DNA of 26,609 bases from Pseudomaricurvus sp965662505 (GCF_965662505.1 NZ_CBFIHX010000043.1:1-26609), one strand, 5' to 3'. Counted from the first letter of the stretch, positions 1-8,053 are shown. Notes: generated by a model not told the origin, from the sequence alone. Program-made: numbers and translations.

Positions 1-1194
1 AAAGCCAGCAAAGGCGGGTTCTTTGCCCGCTTTAAAAAGCGCAGTAGCGAAACACCTTCTGAACCATCCCCCGATGAGAGCTCCAAAGACACAGAGAGCG
101 CAACGGAGAGTGAGCCGGCAACGGAAACAACGCCTGAGAGTGTTGAAAAAGAAAACCTAGTACCAGAAACAGTACCAAAAGCAGTACCAGAATCAGTACC
201 AGAAGTAGCCACAGAAGCAGCGGCAACTGAAGCAAAAGCCGTTTCGGAGAAAGACAAACCCGAATCAAAGGGCGGCTTCTTTTCCCGCATGCGCGATGGC
301 TTGTCGCGCACCAGCAGCAATTTCGCCGAGGGGCTGGGCAACCTGTTCCTGGGGCAGAAAGAGATCGATGACGACCTGCTGGAAGAGATCGAAACCCAAC
401 TGTTGGTTGCCGATGTGGGGCTTGATGCCACCACAGAAATTATCGATAACCTCACCGATCGAGTGGCTCGCAAGCAGCTGTCTAACTCTCAGGCGCTCTA
501 CGACGCCCTGAAGAGTGCACTGGCCGATTTGCTGGTGAAGGTGGAAGAACCGCTGGTGTTGCCCGAAAAACAGCCTGCCGTGATCCTGGTGGTGGGTGTC
601 AACGGGGTGGGCAAGACCACCACCATTGGCAAACTGACCAAGCGGCTGCAAAGTGAAGGCAAGAATGTGATGCTGGCGGCGGGGGATACCTTCCGTGCCG
701 CTGCAGTGGAACAGTTGCAGGTTTGGGGCGAGCGCAATAATGTACCGGTAGTGGCTCAGCACACGGGTGCCGACAGTGCTTCTGTTATCTTTGACGCCAT
801 TGCCTCTGCCAAGGCGCGTAACTTTGATGTGGTCATCGCCGATACCGCCGGTCGTCTGCACAATAAAGGACACCTGATGGAAGAGCTGTCCAAAGTGAAG
901 CGCGTAATGGCCAAGCTGGACGTGACCGCACCTCACGAGGTGCTGCTGGTGCTGGACGCTGGCACCGGGCAGAATGCATTGAACCAGGCGGAACAATTCA
1001 TTGCGGCAGCCGGAGTCACCGGTATTGCCCTGACCAAGCTGGACGGTACCGCCAAAGGCGGGGTGATCTTTGCCCTGAGTCAGAAGTTCGGCCTACCGGT
1101 GCGCTTTATCGGTGTGGGTGAGGGCGTGGATGACTTGCAACAGTTTGAGGCCAAGGCGTTTGTGCAGGCGCTTTTTAATGAGCAGCGTGGTTAA
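1..1194 (+). CDS. ftsY: FtsY, signal recognition particle receptor (5' end cut off by the window)
   Basis: SRP receptor GTPase that docks SRP-ribosome complexes at the inner membrane for co-translational insertion. The reading frame is open from base 1, giving 397 visible residues. Two similar membrane-targeting stretches are seen: GGFFARFKK at residues 5-14 and GGFFSRMRDGLSRT from about residue 90. They flank an acidic, repeat-containing A domain. The NG GTPase domain follows, with P-loop GVNGVGKT at residues 199-206, DTAGR at 281-285 and TKLD near 345. In E. coli FtsY the first amphipathic stretch lies close to the initiator Met, so I infer that only a few codons are missing upstream. An internal ATG at 289 is a Met inside the second targeting helix, not the start. 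ftsE follows after 36 bp, the usual ftsYEX order. Confidence 0.96.
   Translation, partial: KASKGGFFARFKKRSSETPSEPSPDESSKDTESATESEPATETTPESVEKENLVPETVPKAVPESVPEVATEAAATEAKAVSEKDKPESKGGFFSRMRDGLSRTSSNFAEGLGNLFLGQKEIDDDLLEEIETQLLVADVGLDATTEIIDNLTDRVARKQLSNSQALYDALKSALADLLVKVEEPLVLPEKQPAVILVVGVNGVGKTTTIGKLTKRLQSEGKNVMLAAGDTFRAAAVEQLQVWGERNNVPVVAQHTGADSASVIFDAIASAKARNFDVVIADTAGRLHNKGHLMEELSKVKRVMAKLDVTAPHEVLLVLDAGTGQNALNQAEQFIAAAGVTGIALTKLDGTAKGGVIFALSQKFGLPVRFIGVGEGVDDLQQFEAKAFVQALFNEQRG
160..207 (+). repeat. 12-bp tandem repeat, four copies, in the ftsY A domain
   Basis: Four consecutive 12-bp units of the form GTACCAGAA(A/T)CA start at 160, 172, 184 and 196. They encode VPET, VPKA, VPES and VPEV. 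The unit is a multiple of three, so copy-number change would keep frame and only alter the length of the acidic linker. Confidence 0.85.
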
Positions 1195-1230
1195 TGAAAC
1201 GGCTTAACAGGGTTAGCCAGTGAAGGCGAT

Positions 1231-1923
1231 ATGATTCGATTCGACCAAGTCAGTAAGCGCTACCCCGGCGGGCACGAAGCCCTGAGCCGGCTGAGTTTCG
1301 AAGTGGACCGCTCCGAGATGGTGTTTCTCACCGGACATTCGGGGGCGGGTAAAAGTACCCTGCTGAAACTGATCATGTTGATGGAGCGCCCTTCCCAGGG
1401 GCAGGTATTCGTCAACAGTCAGAACCTCAATCGCCTGACGTCCCGCCAGATCCCCCAGTTGCGCCGTCAGGTGGGGGTGGTTTTCCAGAATCATCAATTG
1501 CTGTTTGACCGCAGCGTCTACGATAACATCGCTCTGCCGTTGGTGATCGAAGGCTATAACCCGGCCGAAGCGGGACGCCGTGTGCGCGCTGCACTGGATA
1601 AAGTGGGCCTTCTGAGTAAAGAAAAGCAGAACCCGATTGTGTTGTCTGGTGGTGAACAGCAGCGGGTCGGGATCGCCCGGGCCGTGGTGAACAAGCCCAG
1701 GCTGCTGCTGGCGGATGAGCCTACGGGCAACCTCGATCCGGCGCTGTCGGCGGAAATTATGTCCCTGTTTCAACAGTTTAACGATGTGGGCGTGACGGTA
1801 ATGATCGCCAGTCACGACCTGGCACTGATTCGCCGGATGAACAAGCGGGTTCTGGGATTGGCCAACGGTGAGTTGGCCCACGATGGAGTGTTGCAGCATG
1901 CAGCGAACCCAGAAACGGTCTAA
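1231..1923 (+). CDS. ftsE: FtsE, cell-division ABC ATPase
   Basis: Cytoplasmic ATPase of the FtsEX complex. In E. coli this complex is part of the divisome and drives EnvC-dependent activation of septal amidases. The 230-residue length is typical. Walker A is GHSGAGKST at residues 35-43, the Q-loop region is VVFQNHQLL at 83-91, the ABC signature is LSGGEQQ at 138-144, and Walker B is LLLADEPT at 158-165 followed by GNLDP. The H-switch lies in ASHDLAL. The ATG at 1231 is 36 bp after the ftsY stop. The gene overlaps ftsX by 26 bp, so the pair is expected to be translationally coupled. Confidence 0.96.
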   Translation: MIRFDQVSKRYPGGHEALSRLSFEVDRSEMVFLTGHSGAGKSTLLKLIMLMERPSQGQVFVNSQNLNRLTSRQIPQLRRQVGVVFQNHQLLFDRSVYDNIALPLVIEGYNPAEAGRRVRAALDKVGLLSKEKQNPIVLSGGEQQRVGIARAVVNKPRLLLADEPTGNLDPALSAEIMSLFQQFNDVGVTVMIASHDLALIRRMNKRVLGLANGELAHDGVLQHAANPETV

Positions 1924-2986
1924 CAGTCGAGTGGTGCCACCTGGCTCTGGTTCTTCCAGTAAAGGTGGTGGTGCTTCCAATAAAGGTGCTGGTGCTTCCA
2001 GGGCTGCAGCGAAACCGGTTAAAAACACCCGAGGCGGTGGTGCCAAGGTGTACAAGACCGGCTGGAAAGATCGCTGGCAGGGGTATCTCGCCCATCACGA
2101 ATCCAGCGCTCGCGACAGTTTGCAGCGCATGCTGGCGACGCCGGTGCAGAGCCTGATGACCTGGCTGGTGATTGCCGTGGCGCTGGCGCTGCCGGCTACG
2201 CTGCTGGTTTGCCTCGACAATATTCAGTCTCTGGGACAGCGCTGGGATGGCGCGCCTCAGATGACCCTGTTTCTCAATCCCAAGGCCCAGGATCGCGCCA
2301 TTGCCGATTTTCAGCGGCGTCTGGAGTCCCGTGATGAAATCGATCAGGTCACCTATGTGTCTGCCGAAGACGCTTTGAAAGAGTTCGAAGTGGAATCCGG
2401 TATGGGTAACGCCCTGCGTTCGCTGGATACCAATCCGCTGCCCCCGACCCTGTTGCTGGTGCCTGCGTCCGATGCTGCGCCGGCGGCCCTCAGTGCGCTG
2501 GGGGATTCTCTCGGCGAGCAGGCTCTGGTGGATGATGTGGTGTTTGACCGAGCCTGGATTGAGCGCTTGCACCAGATTCTGGAGCTGGGCATGCAGTTGG
2601 CCATGGCTCTGGGGGGGCTGTTGGCGTTGGGGGTGCTGTTGGTGATTGGCAACACCATACGGCTGTCGATTGAGAGCCGCCGCGACGAGATTGTCATCGT
2701 CAAACTGGTCGGTGGCACTGACGCCTTTGTGCGCCGCCCGTTCCTTTACACCGGGCTCTGGTATGGGCTGGGCGGTGGTGTGCTGGCGATGTTGCTACTG
2801 ATGTTACTGCTGCTGTTGCTGGCAGGCCCGGTATCGATGCTGGCGGACAGCTACCAGAGTGATTTCCAGCTAAATGGACTGGGTTTTGGCGGCGGCTTGC
2901 TGTTGATTGCCAGCGGGGCTCTGGTGGGATGGCTGGGGGCGTGGCTCGCGGTGGGTCGTCATTTGGGAGATATCGAGCCTCAGTAA
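1898..2986 (+). CDS. ftsX: FtsX, cell-division ABC permease
   Basis: Inner-membrane partner of FtsE. I chose the ATG at 1898 because a GGAG motif at 1885-1888 is well spaced; in-frame alternatives are ATG 1883 and GTG 1868. This gives 362 residues. A Gly/Ser/Lys/Ala-rich, probably disordered cytoplasmic segment covers about the first 55 residues (GSGSSSKGGG, then GASNKGAGAS). The first membrane helix follows (near LMTWLVIAVALALP), then a periplasmic loop of about 130 residues and three further helices in the C-terminal half, the FtsX/MacB-like permease fold. The basic low-complexity N-terminus is somewhat longer than in E. coli FtsX (my recollection). The DNA behind it is itself repetitive around 1948-2000. 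Confidence 0.93.
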   Translation: MQRTQKRSNSRVVPPGSGSSSKGGGASNKGAGASRAAAKPVKNTRGGGAKVYKTGWKDRWQGYLAHHESSARDSLQRMLATPVQSLMTWLVIAVALALPATLLVCLDNIQSLGQRWDGAPQMTLFLNPKAQDRAIADFQRRLESRDEIDQVTYVSAEDALKEFEVESGMGNALRSLDTNPLPPTLLLVPASDAAPAALSALGDSLGEQALVDDVVFDRAWIERLHQILELGMQLAMALGGLLALGVLLVIGNTIRLSIESRRDEIVIVKLVGGTDAFVRRPFLYTGLWYGLGGGVLAMLLLMLLLLLLAGPVSMLADSYQSDFQLNGLGFGGGLLLIASGALVGWLGAWLAVGRHLGDIEPQ

Positions 2987-3068
2987 AGTAACGTTAACGG
3001 CCTCAGGGTTTGTGTGTACTCACTTTTTAGAGCTTTATTTTGCACGGGAAGCGAACTTTTTGGTGGAT

Positions 3069-3097
3069 TTGCACTCTTATATTAGGAGTGCTACACT
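3069..3097 (+). promoter_or_regulatory. Predicted sigma-70 promoter of rpoH, with palindrome in the spacer
   Basis: TTGCAC at 3069-3074 and TACACT at 3092-3097 are separated by exactly 17 bp, which predicts transcription from about 3104 and a leader of roughly 118 nt. The arms GCACTC (3071-3076) and GAGTGC (3086-3091) form a perfect 6-bp inverted repeat that overlaps the -35 box and fills the spacer. It could be an operator. Confidence 0.5.
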
Positions 3098-3115
3098 CAG
3101 TCGGCTTCCTATAGT

Positions 3116-3139
3116 ACGAACAGTACGAAGCGAGTTCGT
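3116..3139 (+). promoter_or_regulatory. Alternative hairpins in the rpoH leader
   Basis: ACGAAC (3116-3121) can pair with GTTCGT (3134-3139). ACGAA (3125-3129), in a second copy of AGTACGAA, can pair with the same 3' arm TTCGT (3135-3139). The two stems are mutually exclusive. They lie inside the predicted transcript and could affect rpoH mRNA folding; that role is inference. Confidence 0.3.
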
Positions 3140-3221
3140 TTTAGAACACCCAGTTTAGACGCCGTCAGTCGCTGTACTGGCTGCTAGATGTAACGATAGA
3201 AACAACCGGAGAACATCCATC

Positions 3222-4076
3222 ATGGGAAAAGGCTTACAGCCTGTCGGGGTACTCGCACCAGGGGCTAACCTCAATGCGTATATGCAGGCCGTTAACGGTT
3301 TTGCCGTGCTTTCCGCAGAAGAGGAAAAGCGTCTGGCAGAAGAGCTCTATTACCACGAAAATCTGGAGGCGGCCCGCCGTCTGGTTATGGCTCACTTGCG
3401 CTTTGTGGTTCACATCGCCAAAGGCTATTCCGGGTATGGTTTGTCTCAGTCAGATCTGGTGCAGGAAGGCAATGTCGGCCTGATGAAAGCCGTCAAGCGC
3501 TTTAACCCTGAAAAGGGTGTGCGTCTGGTGTCTTTCGCCGTTCACTGGATCAAGGCCGAAATGCACGAATTCATTCTGCGCAACTGGCGCATTGTGAAGG
3601 TCGCCACCACCAAGGCTCAGCGCAAGCTGTTCTTTAACCTGCGCGGCGCCAAAAAGCGTCTGGCCTGGTTGAGTAACGACGAAGCCAAAGTCGTGGCCGA
3701 AGACCTGGATCTGGACATCAAACATGTCCGCGAGATGGAAGGCCGTTTATCCGCATACGATGCCGCTTTTGATGCGGGCTCGGATGATGATGACGATACC
3801 GCCTATCAGGCTCCGGCTCACTACCTTGAAGACAAGCGTTTCGATCCCGCTCTGCAATTGGAAGCCGCAGACTGGGAAGAGAGCAGTGTTAACAGCCTGA
3901 CCGCTGCCCTGAGTGGTCTGGATGATCGCTCCCGCGACATCCTGCAGCAGCGCTGGTTGAACGATGAAAAAGCCACATTGCACGATCTGGCTGCACAATA
4001 CGGTGTCTCCGCTGAGCGTATCCGCCAGCTTGAGAAAAACGCTATGAAGAAAGTCCGGGTATCCATGGAAGCCTGA
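3222..4076 (+). CDS. rpoH: RpoH, heat-shock sigma factor (sigma-32)
   Basis: Alternative sigma factor for heat-shock promoters. The 284-residue length is typical. Sigma region 2 spans about residues 50-125 (ARRLVMAHLRFVVHIAK, then SDLVQEGNVGLMKAVKRF). The RpoH-specific box QRKLFFNLR is at 133-141. Region 4.2 has a helix-turn-helix near 252-279 (LHDLAAQYGVSAERIRQLEK). An Asp cluster (SDDDDDT) lies near residue 190. The start at 3222 follows a weak Shine-Dalgarno (CCGGAGAA about 10 nt upstream). The gene sits downstream of ftsX as in many gammaproteobacteria, but a separate promoter and strong terminator make it probably monocistronic. Confidence 0.97.
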   Translation: MGKGLQPVGVLAPGANLNAYMQAVNGFAVLSAEEEKRLAEELYYHENLEAARRLVMAHLRFVVHIAKGYSGYGLSQSDLVQEGNVGLMKAVKRFNPEKGVRLVSFAVHWIKAEMHEFILRNWRIVKVATTKAQRKLFFNLRGAKKRLAWLSNDEAKVVAEDLDLDIKHVREMEGRLSAYDAAFDAGSDDDDDTAYQAPAHYLEDKRFDPALQLEAADWEESSVNSLTAALSGLDDRSRDILQQRWLNDEKATLHDLAAQYGVSAERIRQLEKNAMKKVRVSMEA

Positions 4077-4100
4077 CTTCAGGTTAAATTCCAGCCCGTT

Positions 4101-4128
4101 AAAAGCCGCAATTGATTGCGGCTTTTTT
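4101..4128 (+). terminator. Rho-independent terminator of rpoH
   Basis: The stem AAGCCGCAA/TTGCGGCTT with a 4-base loop is followed by six T residues. It lies 24 bp after the rpoH stop. Confidence 0.9.
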
Positions 4129-4250
4129 GTCTCTACTGTCCTTTTAGTTCCGCGCGCACTACAATACCCGGCAATTTCATGTCGGGCTTGTATGGCCTGC
4201 CGTTCAGACTCCCCCTTATTTTGCGCACCTTCTTCTGTGGAGCTTCCATT

Positions 4251-4625
4251 ATGGCGAAACACTTTCTTCTGATTGCGGGGCTAAGTGGTTTGTTGGCGGT
4301 CATGTTGGGTGCCTTTGGGGCGCATGGACTGAAGGCAAAAATTACTCCGGAGTTGCTGTCTGCCTTTCAGACGGGTGTTCAATACCAGTTTTATCACACT
4401 CTGGCGTTGTTGCTGGTGGCTCTGTTGTTGCTGCGTTTTCCTGAGGCATCGCTGTTCCACTGGACCGGCTACGCTTTTATTGCCGGCATTGTGTTGTTTT
4501 CCGGCAGTCTCTACGCAATGGCCTTTGGCGGCCCTCGCTGGCTTGGTCCGATTACGCCACTGGGCGGGCTGTGCTTTATGACTGGCTGGGTGATGATGGT
4601 GGTCACGGCCTGGCGGTTGCCGTAA
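4251..4625 (+). CDS. DUF423 family inner-membrane protein
   Basis: Small membrane protein of the DUF423 (YgdD/YwdK) family, function unknown. The ATG at 4251 is chosen because GTGGAG at 4237-4242 is a suitably spaced ribosome binding site and translation from there begins directly in the first helix (MAKHFLLIAGLSGLLAVMLGAFGAHGL). An in-frame extension upstream runs back into the rpoH terminator and is unlikely. The 124 residues contain four hydrophobic segments. The motifs GAFGAHGL and YHTLALL are typical of the family, as are SGSLYA and PLGGLCF. It stands between the rpoH terminator and trmB, 65 bp before trmB. Confidence 0.88.
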   Translation: MAKHFLLIAGLSGLLAVMLGAFGAHGLKAKITPELLSAFQTGVQYQFYHTLALLLVALLLLRFPEASLFHWTGYAFIAGIVLFSGSLYAMAFGGPRWLGPITPLGGLCFMTGWVMMVVTAWRLP

Positions 4626-4690
4626 CTCGTTTGAAGTCCGTTAACGTTTTCGAATTGTTAAAAATATTGTAAGGGGCAGCGTCTGCGCTC

Positions 4691-5398
4691 ATGACTGAAA
4701 CATTTGATGTAAAACCAGAATTTAAAAAGAAAGCCATTCGCAGTTATGTGATTCGCGGTGGGCGGATTACGGTCGGCCAGAAGAACGCGTTTGACAATTA
4801 CTGGCAAGCCTATGGTCTCAGTCTGTTCGATGGTGCGCTGGATCTTGAGCAGACATTTCCGCAGCAAGGGCCTCTGGTGCTGGAAATCGGTTTTGGTATG
4901 GGTGACTCTCTGTTTACCATGGCCGAAAACGAAACCGACAAAAACTTTATCGGCATTGAAGTTCACCCCCCGGGTGTTGGCTGTTTGATAAACAATGCTG
5001 GCAAGGCAGAGCTGACCAATCTCAAAGTCTATATGGCCGATGCGATTGATGTATTGGACGACTGCATTGCCGACGAAAGCCTGGATCGTTTTCAGCTTTA
5101 CTTTCCGGATCCGTGGCACAAGAAAAAGCATCACAAACGTCGCATCGTTCAACCCGCGTTCGTGGAAAAAATCAAGACCAAGCTAAAGCCCGGCGGCATG
5201 ATTCATATGGCAACTGATTGGGAAGCTTACGCTGATCACATGATGGAAGTCCTTTCCGCTGCAGATGGCATTGAAAACCTCGCGGGAGACTACCTGTTCT
5301 CTCCTCGTCCGGAACATCGTCCGATCACCAAATTTGAAAAACGCGGTGAGCGTTTGGGGCATGGTGTTTGGGATTTGATGTTTGAAAAGACAGCTTAA
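4691..5398 (+). CDS. trmB: TrmB, tRNA (guanine-N7)-methyltransferase
   Basis: SAM-dependent enzyme that makes m7G46 in the tRNA variable loop. It has 235 residues, the normal size. The SAM-binding motif LEIGFGMGDSL is at residues 64-74, followed by GIEVHPPGVG at 88-97. The conserved FPDPWHKKKHHKRR is at 138-151 and MATDWEAYADHM lies after it. The C-terminus TKFEKRGERLGHGVWDLMFE matches the E. coli enzyme closely. An AAGGGG at 4671-4676 precedes the ATG at a longish 14-nt distance. A 9-bp inverted repeat at 5433-5457 lies downstream but lacks a clean T tract. Confidence 0.96.
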   Translation: MTETFDVKPEFKKKAIRSYVIRGGRITVGQKNAFDNYWQAYGLSLFDGALDLEQTFPQQGPLVLEIGFGMGDSLFTMAENETDKNFIGIEVHPPGVGCLINNAGKAELTNLKVYMADAIDVLDDCIADESLDRFQLYFPDPWHKKKHHKRRIVQPAFVEKIKTKLKPGGMIHMATDWEAYADHMMEVLSAADGIENLAGDYLFSPRPEHRPITKFEKRGERLGHGVWDLMFEKTA

Positions 5399-5566
5399 CC
5401 GGTTGCAAAAAAGTTAAGGGGTTTTCACTTCGGAAGAGCAGAGGTTTGCTGCTCTTCATCTGTCCTTTCCATTTCTTTTCCGTTCGAAGTTTTTTTAGGC
5501 ACCTCGCATCGGTTTTAAACACAATTGCTTCACGATGCGCTCTTGTCTGTACGGAGAAGAACGTAC

Positions 5567-5656
5567 ATGAAAATTAATGCGACAATTTATGCAGAGTGTG
5601 TACCCTCTAATGCTTGTTTTAAGGAAAATTGTCCCCAATCTGCCTATTATTCGTGA
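5567..5656 (+). CDS. Candidate 29-codon small ORF
   Basis: ATG at 5567 is preceded by GGAGAAG beginning at 5554, with about 6-7 nt between. The frame gives 29 residues, starting MKINATIYAECVPSN, with three Cys and no hydrophobic segment, and ends with TGA at 5654-5656. I do not recognise it. It could be a small protein, a leader peptide or chance; conservation would be needed to call it real. Confidence 0.2.
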   Translation: MKINATIYAECVPSNACFKENCPQSAYYS

Positions 5657-5787
5657 TGCAGGGGCCAGGTTTTCTGGCGCGATTTAAAAACGCAGACTAA
5701 AGTCCTTAGGAAAAGTCCATCTATAAGGATTAATTTCCGGTTTGAAGTGAAAAATAACCGTTAACAAAGCAAATTTTATCGATTAAA

Positions 5788-5816
5788 TAGGCAAAACTCG
5801 CTGTTCAGTCTATAAC
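5788..5816 (+). promoter_or_regulatory. Possible promoter of the OmpA-like gene
   Basis: TAGGCA (5788-5793) and TATAAC (5811-5816) are 17 bp apart, matching the sigma-70 consensus at 4/6 and 5/6. Other TATAA-like boxes nearby (5830, 5852) have no convincing -35 partner. Confidence 0.3.
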
Positions 5817-5951
5817 TAAGGTCACGATCTATAAAGATCAGTCGGTCTGGGTATAACAAAGACAGCGTTATTGAGCAGCGGAGTTCGGCAGTTCTGAAAC
5901 GACCTGCGAAAAACGTTTTACTGACAAGTTCTAGAGGCAAGGAGCAATACC

Positions 5952-7052
5952 ATGAAGTTAACAACCAAAAAACTAGCCGCAGCCATTGGCTTGAGCTGTG
6001 CGATCGCAGCGCCTATAGCGCTGGCTGAGGACGGTCGCCATCTCGAGATTATGGGTGGCGGCGGTTACAGCGTCTGGGATACGGATCGTAATCTGGACGA
6101 TGCCGGTTTCTATGGCGCCGGTTTGGGTTTTGCCCTGAACCGTACCTGGACTGTAGAGGGCTGGTGGACCCAGACCGAAGATTTGGACTTTGATGACGGC
6201 TCCAGTTTTGGCGGTGACGCTGAAGAGTATCGTCTGGATATGCTCTATCACCTGACAGAAGGTGGCGGCTGGCGTCCATACATCGTGGCCGGTGTTGGCG
6301 ATAACTCTTTCGATTTTGACAGTGGTGCAGACGATATCGATGAAACCCGACTCAACCTCGGTATCGGTGTCAAGCGCATGATTGGCAAGCACGTTAATAT
6401 CCGTGGTGATATCCGTGCCTTTAACAGCCTGGATGAAGAGATGACGGATATGGCTGCCCAGTTGGCGGTTAGCTTCCTGATCGGTGACGTGTCAGGGCCT
6501 ACTCCCCCTGACAGCGATGGTGACGGTGTGCCGGATGATTCCGATGCCTGTCCTAACACGCCTCCGGGTGCGCCAGTAGACTCTACGGGTTGTGCACTGG
6601 ACAGTGACGGCGACGGTGTACCGGATTACAAAGATCAGTGTCCTGGAACCGCTGCGGGTCTCAAAGTGGATGATGTCGGTTGTCCTCTGCAGCTGGAAGA
6701 AGCTGTCCAGATGGAGATTGATATTGAGTTCGCCAATGACAGCGCTGTTGTCAGATCTGAGTACGATGATGACATCAAGAAAGTCGCTGACTTCATGAAA
6801 CAATACGAAAGCGTGAAGGTTGAAGTTCAGGGCCACACCGATTCCAGTGGTGCTGCGTCCTACAACCAAAACCTGTCTGAGCGACGCGCAGCAGCAGTTG
6901 CCGCCGAGCTTCAGAATTACGGCATCCCTCTTGATCGTATTCACTCACAAGGCTACGGTGAAACCATGCCTATCGCGGATAACAGCACCAAAGAAGGCCG
7001 TGCTCAAAACCGCAGAGTGATTGCTGAAATCGATGCACACGTAGAGAAGTAA
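5952..7052 (+). CDS. OmpA/OprF-type outer-membrane protein
   Basis: Major outer-membrane structural protein that probably ties the outer membrane to peptidoglycan. In its 366 residues are: a signal peptide of about 25 residues ending ALA before EDGRH; an eight-stranded OmpA-like beta-barrel to about residue 180 (GGGGYSVWDTDRNLDDAGFYGAGLGF, then alternating strands); two thrombospondin type-3-like calcium motifs DSDGDGVPDDSDACP and DSDGDGVPDYKDQCP; and a C-terminal OmpA peptidoglycan-binding domain with GHTDSSGAASYNQNLSERRA, including the Asp and Arg that bind diaminopimelate in the family. AAGGAG at 5939-5944 supports the start. The 550-bp upstream region suggests post-transcriptional regulation, as known for enterobacterial ompA. 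Confidence 0.95.
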   Translation: MKLTTKKLAAAIGLSCAIAAPIALAEDGRHLEIMGGGGYSVWDTDRNLDDAGFYGAGLGFALNRTWTVEGWWTQTEDLDFDDGSSFGGDAEEYRLDMLYHLTEGGGWRPYIVAGVGDNSFDFDSGADDIDETRLNLGIGVKRMIGKHVNIRGDIRAFNSLDEEMTDMAAQLAVSFLIGDVSGPTPPDSDGDGVPDDSDACPNTPPGAPVDSTGCALDSDGDGVPDYKDQCPGTAAGLKVDDVGCPLQLEEAVQMEIDIEFANDSAVVRSEYDDDIKKVADFMKQYESVKVEVQGHTDSSGAASYNQNLSERRAAAVAAELQNYGIPLDRIHSQGYGETMPIADNSTKEGRAQNRRVIAEIDAHVEK

Positions 7053-7110
7053 AGACGATAGGAGAGGGGTAATACCTGATCCTTCACTAAGACTGTGCCC
7101 TCCAGGGCAC

Positions 7111-7143
7111 AAAAAAGCCGCCCAGTAATGCGCGGCTTTTTTT
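7111..7143 (+). terminator. Bidirectional terminator between the OmpA-like and usp genes
   Basis: GCCGC (7117-7121) and GCGGC (7132-7136) form a stem flanked by six A on the left and seven T on the right, so it can serve both convergent genes. A second hairpin, GTGCCC/GGGCAC (7095-7110), lies just before it. Confidence 0.85.
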
Positions 7144-7183
7144 GTGTCCGATGTAATATCGAGCGCCGATCAAAACAGATGGC

Positions 7184-8041
7184 TTAATTGACCACTAAAA
7201 TATCCGTATCAATGACACTCAGGAGTTTTTCTGCGGTATTGCCCATCAGTGCGGCTTTGACGCCGTGACGGGCCACGGTACCAATAATCAGAACATCCAC
7301 CCGCAATTCTTCGACCGTCTGTAAGATGACTTCCCTCGGCGGGCCCAGATGAATGTGAATCCGCTCCGGAGGCACGCCAAAGCGTTGGCTGATGTGTTCC
7401 TCATTGCTGTGGACTTCGGCCTCATCGGGCAAATGATTGTCCGCCAGCAGAATGAAGACATCGACAATTTGCAGTTTCTGTTCAAGTGCCGTCACGCAGT
7501 GAACGGTGGACTGAGTGGCTTGTCCCAGACGGTGCGCCTGAGTGATGATCTGGTTATTGAGCAAGTCGTGTCCACTGTCGTCACCGTCGGGTGTAATGGC
7601 CGCGAGGATTCTCTGATGAGTCCAGGGGGCGGAGTCTCGAACCAACAGAACGGCTGAATTGGCCTTGCGCAATAATGCGACTTCAGCCTCGGAGTCCGAG
7701 CCGGGTGTCTTTAAGGGTGAGGATTTGAGTATCAGATAAGCCCCCACGCGACTGCTGGCATGGACAGCGGACTCCTGCCACTCGCTGTTCCAGTAAGCTT
7801 CGGTGGAGACGGCAATGCCCTCTTGTCGCAGCGGCTCTGCCAGGGCTTCCAGTTGGGCCTTATTCTGTGCGAGAGTGGAGGCCTTGGCCTCCTTGCGGGA
7901 GCTAAAAGCAGAGATGTCGTGTAGATAATCACAGCAAAATAAGTGCAGGCGGGCGCCTGTGTCGATGGCGAGTTGCTCCGCGCGTTTAAGGGCGGATAAA
8001 TCGTCAAAGCCGGGGTCAACAATCGCTAATAAGGTTGCCAT
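7184..8041 (-). CDS. Tandem-domain universal stress protein (UspE-like)
   Basis: Cytoplasmic stress protein with two UspA folds in 285 residues (about 1-140 and 150-285). The start is the ATG at 8039-8041, read on the minus strand as MATLLAIVDPGFDD, because AAGGAGAC lies just upstream (8048-8055); an upstream in-frame extension has no such support. The second domain carries the nucleotide-binding pattern GTVARHGVKAALMGNTAEKLL, close to that of E. coli UspE. The first domain lacks this motif, as in UspE. The gene is divergent from elbB across 122 bp and convergent with the OmpA-like gene. The exact subfamily role is not visible from sequence. Confidence 0.9.
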   Translation of the reverse strand: MATLLAIVDPGFDDLSALKRAEQLAIDTGARLHLFCCDYLHDISAFSSRKEAKASTLAQNKAQLEALAEPLRQEGIAVSTEAYWNSEWQESAVHASSRVGAYLILKSSPLKTPGSDSEAEVALLRKANSAVLLVRDSAPWTHQRILAAITPDGDDSGHDLLNNQIITQAHRLGQATQSTVHCVTALEQKLQIVDVFILLADNHLPDEAEVHSNEEHISQRFGVPPERIHIHLGPPREVILQTVEELRVDVLIIGTVARHGVKAALMGNTAEKLLSVIDTDILVVN

Positions 8042-8053
8042 TGTTTTGTCTCC

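Larger units (their letters stand above)
5399..5951 (+). other. Long AT-rich intergenic region / leader upstream of the OmpA-like gene
   Basis: This 553-bp stretch holds no ordinary gene. Seen in it: inverted repeat GAAGAGCAG/CTGCTCTTC (5433-5441 and 5449-5457), possibly the trmB terminator; CGCATCG/CGATGCG (5505-5511 and 5533-5539); GTACG/CGTAC (5549-5553 and 5562-5566); a 29-codon ORF at 5567-5656; three TATAA(C/A) hexamers at 5811, 5830 and 5852; the palindrome AAAACGTTTT at 5910-5919; and the strong porin ribosome binding site AAGGAG at 5939-5944. The porin transcript could therefore have a leader of more than 100 nt. Confidence 0.6.
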
